64,000 nt of DNA. It comes from RPQJ01 sp963823535 (GTDB lineage: Bacteria; Pseudomonadota; Gammaproteobacteria; Steroidobacterales; Steroidobacteraceae). Positions 52,898-60,625 of the stretch are shown here, piece after piece. The stretch covers positions 62,001-126,000 of the forward strand of contig CAWGLZ010000003.1 in the NCBI GenBank assembly GCA_963823535.1, written 5' to 3'. Numbering within the stretch: the first letter of the stretch is position 1; the number at the start of each line of letters is the position of its first letter. Position numbers and translations under genes: made by a program. The notes below the pieces were generated by a model. It had not been told where the DNA came from. It saw only the letters and a program-made list of their open reading frames with translations, and ran no database searches.

Positions 52898-54388
52898 ATG
52901 AATCGACGGGATTTCTTCATGTCGTCGCTCGCCGCGGCCGTCGCCGCGTCCCTGGCCGGTGGCCGGACCTGGGCCGCCGCCGCGCCGATCGCCGGCGACA
53001 TCGAGGCGGTCACCGGCGGCGGCACCCGGATCGCGCTCGAGAAGCAGGCACTGCAGGAGTTGCGCGACAGCCTGCGCGGTGCGCTGCTTCTGCCGGGGGA
53101 GCCGGGCTATGACGACGCCCGGCGCGTCCTCAACGCCTCCATCGACCGGCATCCCGCCCTGGTCGTGCAGCCGAGCGGCACGGCAGACGTGCGCACGGCC
53201 GTGAGCTTCGCGCAGCAGCACAAGCTCCTGCTCGCGGTGAAATGCGGCGGTCACAGTTACGCCGGCAAGTCCACCTGCGAGGGTGGGATGCAGATCGACC
53301 TGTCGCGTTTCCGCGCAGTTCGCGTCGACCCCGTGGCGCGCACGGCGTACGTGGCCGGAGGCAGCCTGCTCGGTGAGCTTGACCACGAGGCGATGTCGCT
53401 CGGGCTGGTGACGACGGCCGGCACGGTCTCCCACACCGGCGTCGGTGGATTGACGCTCGGTGCCGGATTCGGTCGCCTCGCGCGACGGTTCGGCCTCGCG
53501 CTCGATAACCTGCGCGGTGTCGACATCGTCACGGCGGACGGGAATCTCCTGCACGCCAGTGCCGGCGAGAATCCCGATCTGTTCTGGGGCGTGCGGGGCG
53601 GGGGCGGCAACTTCGGCGTCGTCACCTCGTTCGAGTTCGGCCTGCATGCCATGCAGCGACAGGTGATCGGCGGCGACCTCGTGTTCCCGATCGCACGTGC
53701 GCGGGAGCTGCTCGATTTCTACGCGAACTTCAGCATGGCCGCGCCCGACGAATTGTATTGCGACGCCGTCATGACGGCCCCAGCGGGCGGCAAGGACGGT
53801 TCGTTCGTGATTCACGTCTGTTACTCAGGTGCCGCCAGTGACGCCGATCGCGTGCTGGCGCCACTGCGCAAGCTCGGCACGCCGCTGGCCGACACGATCA
53901 AGCCCGTGGACTACGTGCAGCTGCAACGCGCCTGGGACAACACGGACCCGCGCAACGAGGGCGAATACCTCAAGTCCGGATTCATCAACGACTTCCCATC
54001 GCCGCTCGTCAGCGCACTGATCGACGGCTTCCAGGCGGATCCGCAGCGCGCCACGACGGTCTTCTTCCAGCACTCCGGCGGCGCGATCGGCCGGGTGGCC
54101 CCCGACGCGACGGCATTCCCGCATCGTCGTTCGCGGCTCAACATGTTCGCCGTCGTGACCTGGGGGCTCGAGCACGAGGCAGCGCCTCACGTGAAGTACG
54201 TGAAGGACTACTGGTCGGCGTTGCAGCCGTTCACCGACGGCTATTACACGAACGAGGTCGCCAACGAGGCGCAGCGCCTGGTGGACGCGAACTACCAGGG
54301 CAACATCGACCGACTCGTGCAGCTCAAGAACAAGTACGATCCAGGGAACCTGTTCAGGCTCAATGCGAACGTGAAGCCGACGGCCTGA
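52898..54388 (+). CDS. Tat-exported FAD-binding oxidoreductase (BBE-type)
   Basis: The 496-residue protein starts with a Tat-type signal (MNRRDFFMSSLAAAVAASL), so it is exported folded. It has the PCMH FAD-binding domain: AVKCGGHSYAG with the His that can bind FAD covalently, VTTAGTVSHTGVGGLTLGAGFGRLARRFGL, and NPDLFWGVRGGGGNFGVVTSFEF. A C-terminal berberine-bridge-type segment ends YDPGNLFRLNANV. The Cys needed for a second FAD link is replaced (TVSHTG), so it is likely monocovalent. The substrate is unknown; a sugar or aromatic alcohol is typical. A VOC gene follows eight bases later. Confidence 0.88.
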   Translation: MNRRDFFMSSLAAAVAASLAGGRTWAAAAPIAGDIEAVTGGGTRIALEKQALQELRDSLRGALLLPGEPGYDDARRVLNASIDRHPALVVQPSGTADVRTAVSFAQQHKLLLAVKCGGHSYAGKSTCEGGMQIDLSRFRAVRVDPVARTAYVAGGSLLGELDHEAMSLGLVTTAGTVSHTGVGGLTLGAGFGRLARRFGLALDNLRGVDIVTADGNLLHASAGENPDLFWGVRGGGGNFGVVTSFEFGLHAMQRQVIGGDLVFPIARARELLDFYANFSMAAPDELYCDAVMTAPAGGKDGSFVIHVCYSGAASDADRVLAPLRKLGTPLADTIKPVDYVQLQRAWDNTDPRNEGEYLKSGFINDFPSPLVSALIDGFQADPQRATTVFFQHSGGAIGRVAPDATAFPHRRSRLNMFAVVTWGLEHEAAPHVKYVKDYWSALQPFTDGYYTNEVANEAQRLVDANYQGNIDRLVQLKNKYDPGNLFRLNANVKPTA

Positions 54389-54395
54389 GCCGACG

Positions 54396-54776
54396 ATGCA
54401 CAAGAGCAGGCTGGCCGGATTCATCATCGACTGCCGCACCGACGACCTCGCGTCGGCCGCCGGCTTCTGGGGCCAGGCGCTCGGCATGCAGGTCCGGGCC
54501 CTGCCGGGCGAGGAAGGCGAGAAGTACGTCCGGCTCGTCGATCCCTCGAGCGAACTGCACGTCGAGGTGCAGCAGGTGAACCATCCGAGCCGCGTCCATC
54601 TCGACATCGAGACGGATGACATCGACGCCGAGGTGAGCCGGCTCGAAGCGCTGGGTGCCAGGCGAGTCGAGCAGGTGCAGACGTGGTGGGTGATGGAGGC
54701 GCCGACCGGCCAGCGGTTCTGCGTCGTCCGCAGGAGCTCGCCGGGCTTCGACGCCAAGGCACACCCGTGGAAATAG
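54396..54776 (+). CDS. VOC/glyoxalase-superfamily protein
   Basis: The 126-residue protein has one vicinal-oxygen-chelate fold: an N-terminal betaalphabetabeta half (FIIDCRTDDLASAAGFWGQALGM) and a second half with RVHLDIETDDIDAEVSRLEALGARRVEQVQTWWVMEAPTGQRFCVV. Potential metal ligands are the His and Glu in VHLDIE and the earlier Asp. The closest match is the glyoxalase-like domain of bacterial resistance or dioxygenase-type proteins; the substrate is unknown. It is coupled to the FAD oxidoreductase and likely cotranscribed. Confidence 0.82.
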   Translation: MHKSRLAGFIIDCRTDDLASAAGFWGQALGMQVRALPGEEGEKYVRLVDPSSELHVEVQQVNHPSRVHLDIETDDIDAEVSRLEALGARRVEQVQTWWVMEAPTGQRFCVVRRSSPGFDAKAHPWK

Positions 54777-54801
54777 TGAATGCCACGGTCGGGCTTGCAC
54801 C

Positions 54802-54906
54802 CCGGGAAGCTGGTACGTGAATGCGCTGGCAACCTATCCGGAGCATCGCGGTCGCGGCGTTGCACGGGCGCTGATGACCCAGCGACTCTCCAGCGACCCG
54901 CGCTAG
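54802..54906 (+). pseudogene. Remnant of a GNAT acetyltransferase
   Basis: Between the VOC and PQQ-type genes the frame starting near 54802 reads PGSWYVNALATYPEHRGRG and ends with MTQRLSSDPR and a stop. This matches the acetyl-CoA-binding motif A of GNAT enzymes (the RGRGVARAL loop) with its flanking strand, but the N-terminal half and the C-terminal part are missing and no start codon serves it. It is therefore an inactive fragment, probably left by a deletion. It overlaps the 3' end of the convergent dehydrogenase gene by four bases. Confidence 0.65.
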
Positions 54907-56144
54907 GGCGATCCGGCCGGCACGGCCGGATCAACGTCCTCGTCGGGCATGTCGGGGCTGATCCGGTAGATCGCTCCGGCGTAGTCGTCGGAGACGAAGA
55001 TCGTGCCGTCGGGTCCTTGTGCGATGCCGGCGGGGCGGCCGATGACGCCATCGGGGCCGAGGAAGCCGGTCAGGAAGTCCTTCTCGACGACGGTCCCATC
55101 GGCCAGCCAGTGCAGTGAGACGACCTTGTAGCCGTCCAGCGTGCTCCGGTTCCAGGAGCCGTGGAGCGCGACCAGCGCGACGCGCTCGTAGCCCGTGGGC
55201 AGGAGCCCGTGCAGGAAGCGGATGCCGAGCGGCGCATTGTGCGCGCGAAATCCGTGCACGGGATCGATCGGTGGGGCTTCGCCGCGGTACTCGCCACCGA
55301 GATCCGGATCCGCGATGCCGAATCCGTGCACGTATGGCCAGCCATAGAACCCGCCTGCCTCGATGCGGTTCAATTCGTCGGGCGGCAGGTCGTCCCCGAG
55401 CAGGTCGCGACCGTTCTCGGTGGCGTACAGCGCCTGATCCCACGGCGACCAGTCGAAGTCCACGCTGTTGCGCAATCCCGTTGCATGGATCGCGGCCTCG
55501 CTCCCGTCGGGGTGCATTCGCATGATGGTTGCGCGACGCGGGTCCTGTTCCACGCACGTGTTGCACGAAGAACCCTGCGACAGATAGAGCCAGCCGTCCG
55601 GTCCAAACCCGATGGTCTTGGTCTGGTGGAAGCCATCCGTCGTGAGGCCGGTGAGGATGTGCTGATAGGGTCCCGCCAGTTGACCCGTCGCTGAATCGAA
55701 ACGGGCACGTCCCACGGCCGTGCGTTCGGCAACGTACAACCAGCCCTCGTGCAGCGCGATCCCGTGCGGCCCGTCCAGGCCGTCCATCAGTACCCGGTGC
55801 CGGTCCGCGGCGCCGTCGCCGTCGCGATCGCGCTCGAGGATCGACACGACGTCGGCCCGCGTCCGCGCGACGAGCAGGTCGCCCTCGGAGGTGACGGCCA
55901 TGAAACGGGCCAGAGGGACGTCGGCCGAGTAGAGCTGGAGAGTGAACCCCGACGGTACCTCGAGCCGTTCGTCGACCTGCCTCGCGGTCGGTGGGGTGAT
56001 CCCGCGGCCGAGCAGGAAATCGAGCAGCATCCGCTTGTCACCGACGGTCACCGGTCCCCACCAAAGGAAGGCGAACAGCACCGCCGCCACGGCGGCGAGC
56101 ACGCCCAGGGCAATGAACAGGCGCGTACGTGTGCGATTCTTCAC
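54903..56144 (-). CDS. PQQ-dependent sugar/aldose dehydrogenase family protein, membrane-anchored
   Basis: The 413-residue protein has an N-terminal membrane anchor (residues 8-30, FIALGVLAAVAAVLFAFLWWG) and a six-bladed beta-propeller of the YliI/soluble GDH type: VPSGFTLQLYSADVPLARFMAV, DGPHGIALHEGWLYVAE, TIGFGPDGWLYLSQGSSCN, DELNRIEAGGFYGWPYVHG, GSWNRSTLDGYKVV, and DDYAGAIYRIS. It acts in the periplasm. A CNTC pair lies next to the GSS segment. Whether it binds PQQ and which sugar it oxidises cannot be told. Confidence 0.85.
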   Translation of the reverse strand: MKNRTRTRLFIALGVLAAVAAVLFAFLWWGPVTVGDKRMLLDFLLGRGITPPTARQVDERLEVPSGFTLQLYSADVPLARFMAVTSEGDLLVARTRADVVSILERDRDGDGAADRHRVLMDGLDGPHGIALHEGWLYVAERTAVGRARFDSATGQLAGPYQHILTGLTTDGFHQTKTIGFGPDGWLYLSQGSSCNTCVEQDPRRATIMRMHPDGSEAAIHATGLRNSVDFDWSPWDQALYATENGRDLLGDDLPPDELNRIEAGGFYGWPYVHGFGIADPDLGGEYRGEAPPIDPVHGFRAHNAPLGIRFLHGLLPTGYERVALVALHGSWNRSTLDGYKVVSLHWLADGTVVEKDFLTGFLGPDGVIGRPAGIAQGPDGTIFVSDDYAGAIYRISPDMPDEDVDPAVPAGSP

Positions 56145-56222
56145 GGTGTCACGGGGTCCTGCTCCCGGGTCGGTCAGCTGGGACTAGAATACCCGTGACT
56201 CGTTCATTCGGCAGACAGCACG

Positions 56223-56708
56223 ATGCGGATCCTTTTTGTGTGCATGGGCAACATCTGCCGTTCGCCGACGGCGGAGGGCGTTTTCCGGCAACTGGTCGCG
56301 TCGCGCGACCCCGGGCTCGACTTCGAGATCGACTCCGCCGGCACCCATGACTACCACGTCGGCGAGCCACCCGACGCACGCGCCATTGCAGCCGCCGCAC
56401 GGCGTGGCATCGACCTCCGACCCCTGCGGGCGCGCAGGGTCGCCGACGAGGACTTCGAGCGCTTTGACCTCATCGTCGCCATGGACCGGTTGAACCGGGA
56501 GGCCCTGCGCGAGCGCAGCCCGGCGGCGCTCCAGGAGCGGATTCGTCTGTTCATGGAATTCGCGGCCGGGCAGCGCGGGATCGAGGACGTGCCCGATCCG
56601 TACTACGGCGGCCCGCTCGGTTTCGAGCAGGTGCTGGACCTCGCGGAGGAGGCGGCAAAGGGCCTGCTCGAGCACGTGCTCGAACAGAACCGGACCCGGC
56701 GCCGCTAG
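56223..56708 (+). CDS. Low-molecular-weight protein tyrosine phosphatase
   Basis: The 161-residue protein starts MRILFVCMGNICRSPTAEG, the CX5R P-loop with nucleophile Cys7 and Arg13, and has the general acid Asp in VPDPYYGG. These phosphatases act on tyrosine-phosphorylated proteins, often of the exopolysaccharide kinase type. In Pseudomonas-type relatives this gene directly follows kdsB; here 4.9 kb of other genes lie between. A TAGAAT box about 33 bases upstream is a weak promoter candidate. Confidence 0.93.
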   Translation: MRILFVCMGNICRSPTAEGVFRQLVASRDPGLDFEIDSAGTHDYHVGEPPDARAIAAAARRGIDLRPLRARRVADEDFERFDLIVAMDRLNREALRERSPAALQERIRLFMEFAAGQRGIEDVPDPYYGGPLGFEQVLDLAEEAAKGLLEHVLEQNRTRRR

Positions 56709-56730
56709 GAGGCGACGCCGGGTCCGGGCT

Positions 56731-59280
56731 TCAGGGCTCGCTGCGCGGTGCCTCGCGCGTCGCGTCGGTGGGCGGCGTGGGTGTCCACTCCGTCCGCGGC
56801 TCGGCAACCGTCACGGGTGCCTTGGTCGGTGTGGAGGCGTCCGTGGGGCGCGGCGCACCTTCGGCCGGAGCCCGGGCGGGCTTCGGCTCGGTGTCCGGGC
56901 GTGCAGCACGCTCGGATGCCGACGGGCGCGGCGATGCCGCGGATTCCTGTGCTGTCCCGCTCGTTCCTTCCGACCTGCCCGTCGAGTCCGAGCTGCCGGA
57001 CGCTTCGCCGGGTTCCCGCCGGCGCCGACGCCCGCCGCGGCGTGAACGTCGTCCGCTGCGCTCGCCTTCCTGTCGCTCCGGCCGATCCTGGCGCGGTGCG
57101 GCGTCGCTGCCAGTCGCTCCGGGAGGAGCGGCCTCCGGGCCGGCGACCGGCAAGGGAACGACCACCGCCGACGGCGGCGCCTGCGCATCGTCGGTGCGCG
57201 AGCCTTCGGGACGCGATGCCTGCGGCGGGCGCTGCTGCTGCTGTCCGTCCGGGCGGCGCTCGCGCTGCCCGCCCCGGGGCTGCTGGTCCGGACGCCGATT
57301 TCGATCGTCGCGTCGCTCGGGCCGACGTTCGCCTCGTGGTTCGTCACGACGACCTTCACGTCGCGGTTCGTCGCGACCATCGCGCCGTGCTTCGCGTCGC
57401 TGATCGTCGCGCGCACCCGGCCGCGGCTCGCGATCACGGTCCCGGCCGCGATCACGACCACGATCGCGATCACGGCCGCGATCGCGCTGTGCGCTCCGCG
57501 GGCGCTCGGTCGTGACGGGCGCCGGTACCGGCTCCGGCGCGCGCTTGTCGCCGAACAGCCAGTGCCACAGGCGCACGAAAGCGCCATCCCGCGGTCCGTA
57601 CTGCGGCACGGGCGCCGCGGCGACGACAGGAGCCGGCGGCGGCGCCTCGACCTGCGGCGGAGCCGGCGTGCTCGGGACGACCGTCGTCACGGCCGGCACG
57701 GGGGGTGGAGGCGGAGCCTTTTCCTCGGCGGCGATGGCCTCCATGTCCACCTGGGGCTGCACGGCCATCTGGTGGCTGATGACGGAGTACTCCGGTAGGC
57801 CAAGCTCGTCGTCCCGCACCCGGCGCAGTTCGTACGCCGGCGTATCGAGATACCGGTTCGGGACGAGGATCACGTCGACGCCGCTGCGGGTCTCGATGCT
57901 GTTGAGCCACTCCCGCTTCTCGTTCATCAGGTAGGTGGCGACGTCCACGGGCAACTGCGCGATGACCTTGGCAGTCCGGTCCTTGCGGGCCTCCTCGCCG
58001 ATCAGTCGCAGGATGGCGAGCGCCAGCGATTCGACGCTGCGGATCACCCCCATGCCGCTGCAGCGCGGGCAGACGATGTTGGTCGACTCGCTGATCGATG
58101 GCCTCAGACGCTGGCGTGACATCTCGAGCAGACCGAAGCGGGAGATGCGCCCGATCTGGATGCGGGCCCGGTCCTGCTTGACCGCGTCGCGCAGGCGGTC
58201 CTCGACGGCGCGCTGGTTCTTCTGCGACTCCATGTCGATGAAGTCGATGACGATCAGGCCGCCCACGTCGCGCAGGCGCAGCTGACGGGCGATCTCGTCC
58301 GCCGCCTCGAGGTTGGTATTGCAGGCCGTGGTCTCGATGTCCGTGCCGCGCGTGCTGCGCGCCGAGTTGATGTCGATCGACACCAGTGCTTCGGTGTGGT
58401 CGATCACGATGCTGCCGCCCGCGGGCAGGTTCACCTTGTGCGAGTACGCCGACTCGATCTGGCTCTCGATCTGGTAGCGGGTGAACAGCGGGACGTGGTC
58501 GTCATAGATCTTGAGTTTGCGCAGGTTGCCCGGCATGAACCGCTGCATGTAGTCCTGCGCCTCGGCGTGGATCTCGGGCTTGTCGATCAGGATCTCGCCG
58601 ATATCGTCCGAGAGGTAGTCGCGCAGTGCCCGCAGGATCGCCTTGCTCTCCTGGTAGATCAGGAACGGCGCCGGGCGTCCCTCGGAGGCGCTCTTGATCG
58701 CATTCCAGATGTCGACGAGGTTGTTGACGTCCCACTGCAACTCTTCCGCCGAGCGGCCGACGCCCGCGGTGCGCACGATGGCGCCCATGCCGTCGGGTAT
58801 CTGCAGGCTGTCCATGGCCTCGCGCAGCTGGTCGCGGTCGTCGCCCTCGATGCGGCGGGAGACGCCCCCGGCCCGGGGGTTGTTGGGCATCAGGACGAGG
58901 AACCGGCCGGCCAGGCTGACGAAGGTCGTGAGCGCGGCACCCTTGTTGCCGCGTTCCTCCTTCTCGACCTGGACGATGATCTCCTGGCCTTCCTCGATCA
59001 GGTCGCGGATGCCGGGACGGCCTTCGCCGTCGCCCTCGCGGGGCTTGAAGTAGTCACGGGAGACTTCCTTGAGCGGCAGGAAGCCGTGGCGGTCGGCGCC
59101 GTAATCGACGAACGCAGCCTCGAGGCTGGGTTCGACCCGCGTGATGCGGCCCTTGTAGACGTTGGCTTTCTTGGTTTCCCGGGAGGGTATCTCGATGTCT
59201 AGGTCATAGATCCGCTGGCCATCGACCAGGGCGACACGCAACTCCTCTTCCTGAGTTGCGTTGACGAGCATTCTTTTCAT
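56731..59280 (-). CDS. rne: Ribonuclease E
   Basis: RNase E is the main mRNA-decay endonuclease and processes rRNA and tRNA. The 849-residue protein has the S1 domain near residues 35-125 (KGRITRVEPSLEAAFVDYG), the catalytic core with VSIDINSARSTRG and IVIDFIDME (metal-binding Asp residues), and the zinc link CPRCSGMG. From about residue 530 it becomes a proline- then arginine/aspartate-rich tail, presumably the disordered scaffold that binds RNA and degradosome partners. The ATG giving MKRMLVNATQ is chosen. Its ribosome site lies in a hairpin (see leader). Confidence 0.95.
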   Translation of the reverse strand: MKRMLVNATQEEELRVALVDGQRIYDLDIEIPSRETKKANVYKGRITRVEPSLEAAFVDYGADRHGFLPLKEVSRDYFKPREGDGEGRPGIRDLIEEGQEIIVQVEKEERGNKGAALTTFVSLAGRFLVLMPNNPRAGGVSRRIEGDDRDQLREAMDSLQIPDGMGAIVRTAGVGRSAEELQWDVNNLVDIWNAIKSASEGRPAPFLIYQESKAILRALRDYLSDDIGEILIDKPEIHAEAQDYMQRFMPGNLRKLKIYDDHVPLFTRYQIESQIESAYSHKVNLPAGGSIVIDHTEALVSIDINSARSTRGTDIETTACNTNLEAADEIARQLRLRDVGGLIVIDFIDMESQKNQRAVEDRLRDAVKQDRARIQIGRISRFGLLEMSRQRLRPSISESTNIVCPRCSGMGVIRSVESLALAILRLIGEEARKDRTAKVIAQLPVDVATYLMNEKREWLNSIETRSGVDVILVPNRYLDTPAYELRRVRDDELGLPEYSVISHQMAVQPQVDMEAIAAEEKAPPPPPVPAVTTVVPSTPAPPQVEAPPPAPVVAAAPVPQYGPRDGAFVRLWHWLFGDKRAPEPVPAPVTTERPRSAQRDRGRDRDRGRDRGRDRDREPRPGARDDQRREARRDGRDEPRREGRRDEPRGERRPERRDDRNRRPDQQPRGGQRERRPDGQQQQRPPQASRPEGSRTDDAQAPPSAVVVPLPVAGPEAAPPGATGSDAAPRQDRPERQEGERSGRRSRRGGRRRRREPGEASGSSDSTGRSEGTSGTAQESAASPRPSASERAARPDTEPKPARAPAEGAPRPTDASTPTKAPVTVAEPRTEWTPTPPTDATREAPRSEP
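57285..57490 (-). repeat. Arg/Asp-rich low-complexity tract in the RNase E tail
   Basis: This part of rne encodes dense RDRGRDRD- and RREARRDGRDEPRRE-type repeats. At the DNA level short units based on cgatcgcg and cgatcacg recur imperfectly. Such tracts in RNase E tails bind RNA; slippage in replication would change their length between strains. Confidence 0.8.
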
Positions 59281-59310
59281 CGGTCCTCGCAAATGACGAG
59301 TAAAGGACCG
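59281..59310 (-). promoter_or_regulatory. Hairpin covering the rne ribosome-binding site
   Basis: Directly before the rne ATG the mRNA can fold with outer arms CGGTC and GACCG and inner arms CTCG and CGAG, separated by a five-base bulge and closed by a seven-base loop. The Shine-Dalgarno-like GAGGA lies in the 3' arm. Pairing would hide the ribosome site and could make translation depend on cutting or unwinding of the leader, in line with autoregulation known for E. coli rne. No alignment was made. Confidence 0.6.
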
Positions 59311-59547
59311 CGAACGCCCGGACGGGTGGTGCCGTGGCTGTCGGGAGAGGTCTGGCAGCAGCCTGGGTCATGCGCCTGTTGCTTGGCGCCCGTGTACTGT
59401 TCGTGCACGGGCACCGGACCGAATCCTGGTGCTTATTGGCATCGGGCCCGCCGAGCTCGCGTCGGCCCGTCGCCCGCCCGGGTAACGGCGCCTGCGCGTG
59501 TTCACGGCAGTGCGATGGTCTGATGTATCAGAACCAACTAAGATGCG

Positions 59548-59576
59548 ACTCTAACAAGCGTTTTCCGGCAAATCAA
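59548..59576 (-). promoter_or_regulatory. Possible sigma70 promoter for rne
   Basis: On the minus strand TTGATT and TAGAGT are spaced by 17 bases, each with four of six consensus matches. Transcription would begin about 260 bases before the rne start, giving a long leader like that of E. coli rne (361 bases). The -35 box overlaps the rluC start codon region, so rluC expression would be affected by polymerase here. Other positions in the gap are not excluded. Confidence 0.4.
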
Positions 59577-60625
59577 TGGCTTACGATAAGACGGTCCCGC
59601 AGGCCGAAGAATCGGTCGCGCCGCGTTCCAGCGGCGTGCAGTACGTCGAGGCCGGCGAGGGAGATGTCGGGCAGCGACTGGACAATTTCCTGATTCGCAC
59701 GCTCAAGGGCGTGCCTCGGACCCACGTCTACCGCCTGCTGCGCAAGGGCGAGGTTCGCGTCAACAGCAAGCGTGCCAAGCCCGAGCAGCGCCTCGCGGCG
59801 GGCGACCGCGTCCGCCTGCCACCCATGCGCCGACCCGACCCGGCGGAGGCGGCGACGCGCCTGCCCAGCCCGTCCCTGCAGAAACTCCTGATCGACGCCG
59901 TCCTCTACGAGGACGCAGACCTGATGGTGCTCAACAAACCTCCGGGGGTCGCCGTCCATGGGGGCAGCGGCATGACACACGGCGTCATCGAGGCATTGCG
60001 CGCCGCACGGCCCGAGGTTGGTGAACTCGACCTCGTGCACCGGCTCGACCGCGAGACCAGCGGATGCCTGATCGTGGCCAAGCGTCGGGCAGCCCTCCGT
60101 GACCTGCACGCCCAGTTGCGCGAGGGCCAGGTCGAGAAGCGCTACCTGGCGCTCGTCTGCGGCAAATGGGACCTTGGCCAGAAGCGAATCGAACTGCCGC
60201 TGGCGACGGGGGAGCGGCGTGGCGGCGAGCGGCACGTCGCGGTGCGCAGCCACGGCCAGGTAGCCGTGAGCACGTTCCGTCCGGTGCAATTCTTCGGCGT
60301 CGTCGCAACGCTGGTCGAAGTCGAGATCGGCACGGGCAAGACGCACCAGATCCGGGTGCACGCGGCGTACGCCGGCCACCCGGTGGCGGGCGACGACAAG
60401 TACGGCGACCGGGACTGCAACGAGACGCTGCGGGGCTACGGTCTCAACCGCATGTTCCTGCACGCGGCGTCGGTGGGTGTCAATCGGCCGGGCACGCGGG
60501 AACCGTTGCACGTGAGTGCGCCGCTCGGCGCGGACCTGCACGTCGTGCTCGAATCGCTGCTCAAGGCACCCGGATCCCGGCGCGGCGCAGCGCGCCGCTC
60601 AGCCAGATCAAGGGCAGCCCGGTGA
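59576..60625 (+). CDS. rluC: 23S rRNA pseudouridine(955/2504/2580) synthase
   Basis: RluC modifies three uridines of 23S rRNA. The 349-residue protein has an N-terminal S4 domain (GQRLDNFLIRTLKGVPRTHVYRLLRKGEVRVNSKR), the catalytic HRLDRETSG with the Asp nucleophile, and TGKTHQIRVHAAYAGHPVAGDDKYGD. A basic, low-complexity tail (RRGAARRSARSRAAR) extends it and overlaps the end of the convergent maf gene by 65 bases. It is divergent from rne, as in E. coli. Confidence 0.95.
   Translation: MAYDKTVPQAEESVAPRSSGVQYVEAGEGDVGQRLDNFLIRTLKGVPRTHVYRLLRKGEVRVNSKRAKPEQRLAAGDRVRLPPMRRPDPAEAATRLPSPSLQKLLIDAVLYEDADLMVLNKPPGVAVHGGSGMTHGVIEALRAARPEVGELDLVHRLDRETSGCLIVAKRRAALRDLHAQLREGQVEKRYLALVCGKWDLGQKRIELPLATGERRGGERHVAVRSHGQVAVSTFRPVQFFGVVATLVEVEIGTGKTHQIRVHAAYAGHPVAGDDKYGDRDCNETLRGYGLNRMFLHAASVGVNRPGTREPLHVSAPLGADLHVVLESLLKAPGSRRGAARRSARSRAAR

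Noticed and set aside
51653..53815. A 720-residue minus-strand frame containing RluF
   Set aside because: Only the last 235 codons are RluF. The upstream part crosses yciH in another frame and the 5' half of the FAD oxidoreductase, with no homology.
54780..55118. A 112-residue plus-strand frame opposite the PQQ-type dehydrogenase
   Set aside because: It is opposite a conserved propeller gene and in a different frame from the GNAT remnant.
56185..56190. TAGAAT as a promoter for the tyrosine phosphatase gene
   Set aside because: No -35 and no extended -10; left as a remark in the gene entry.
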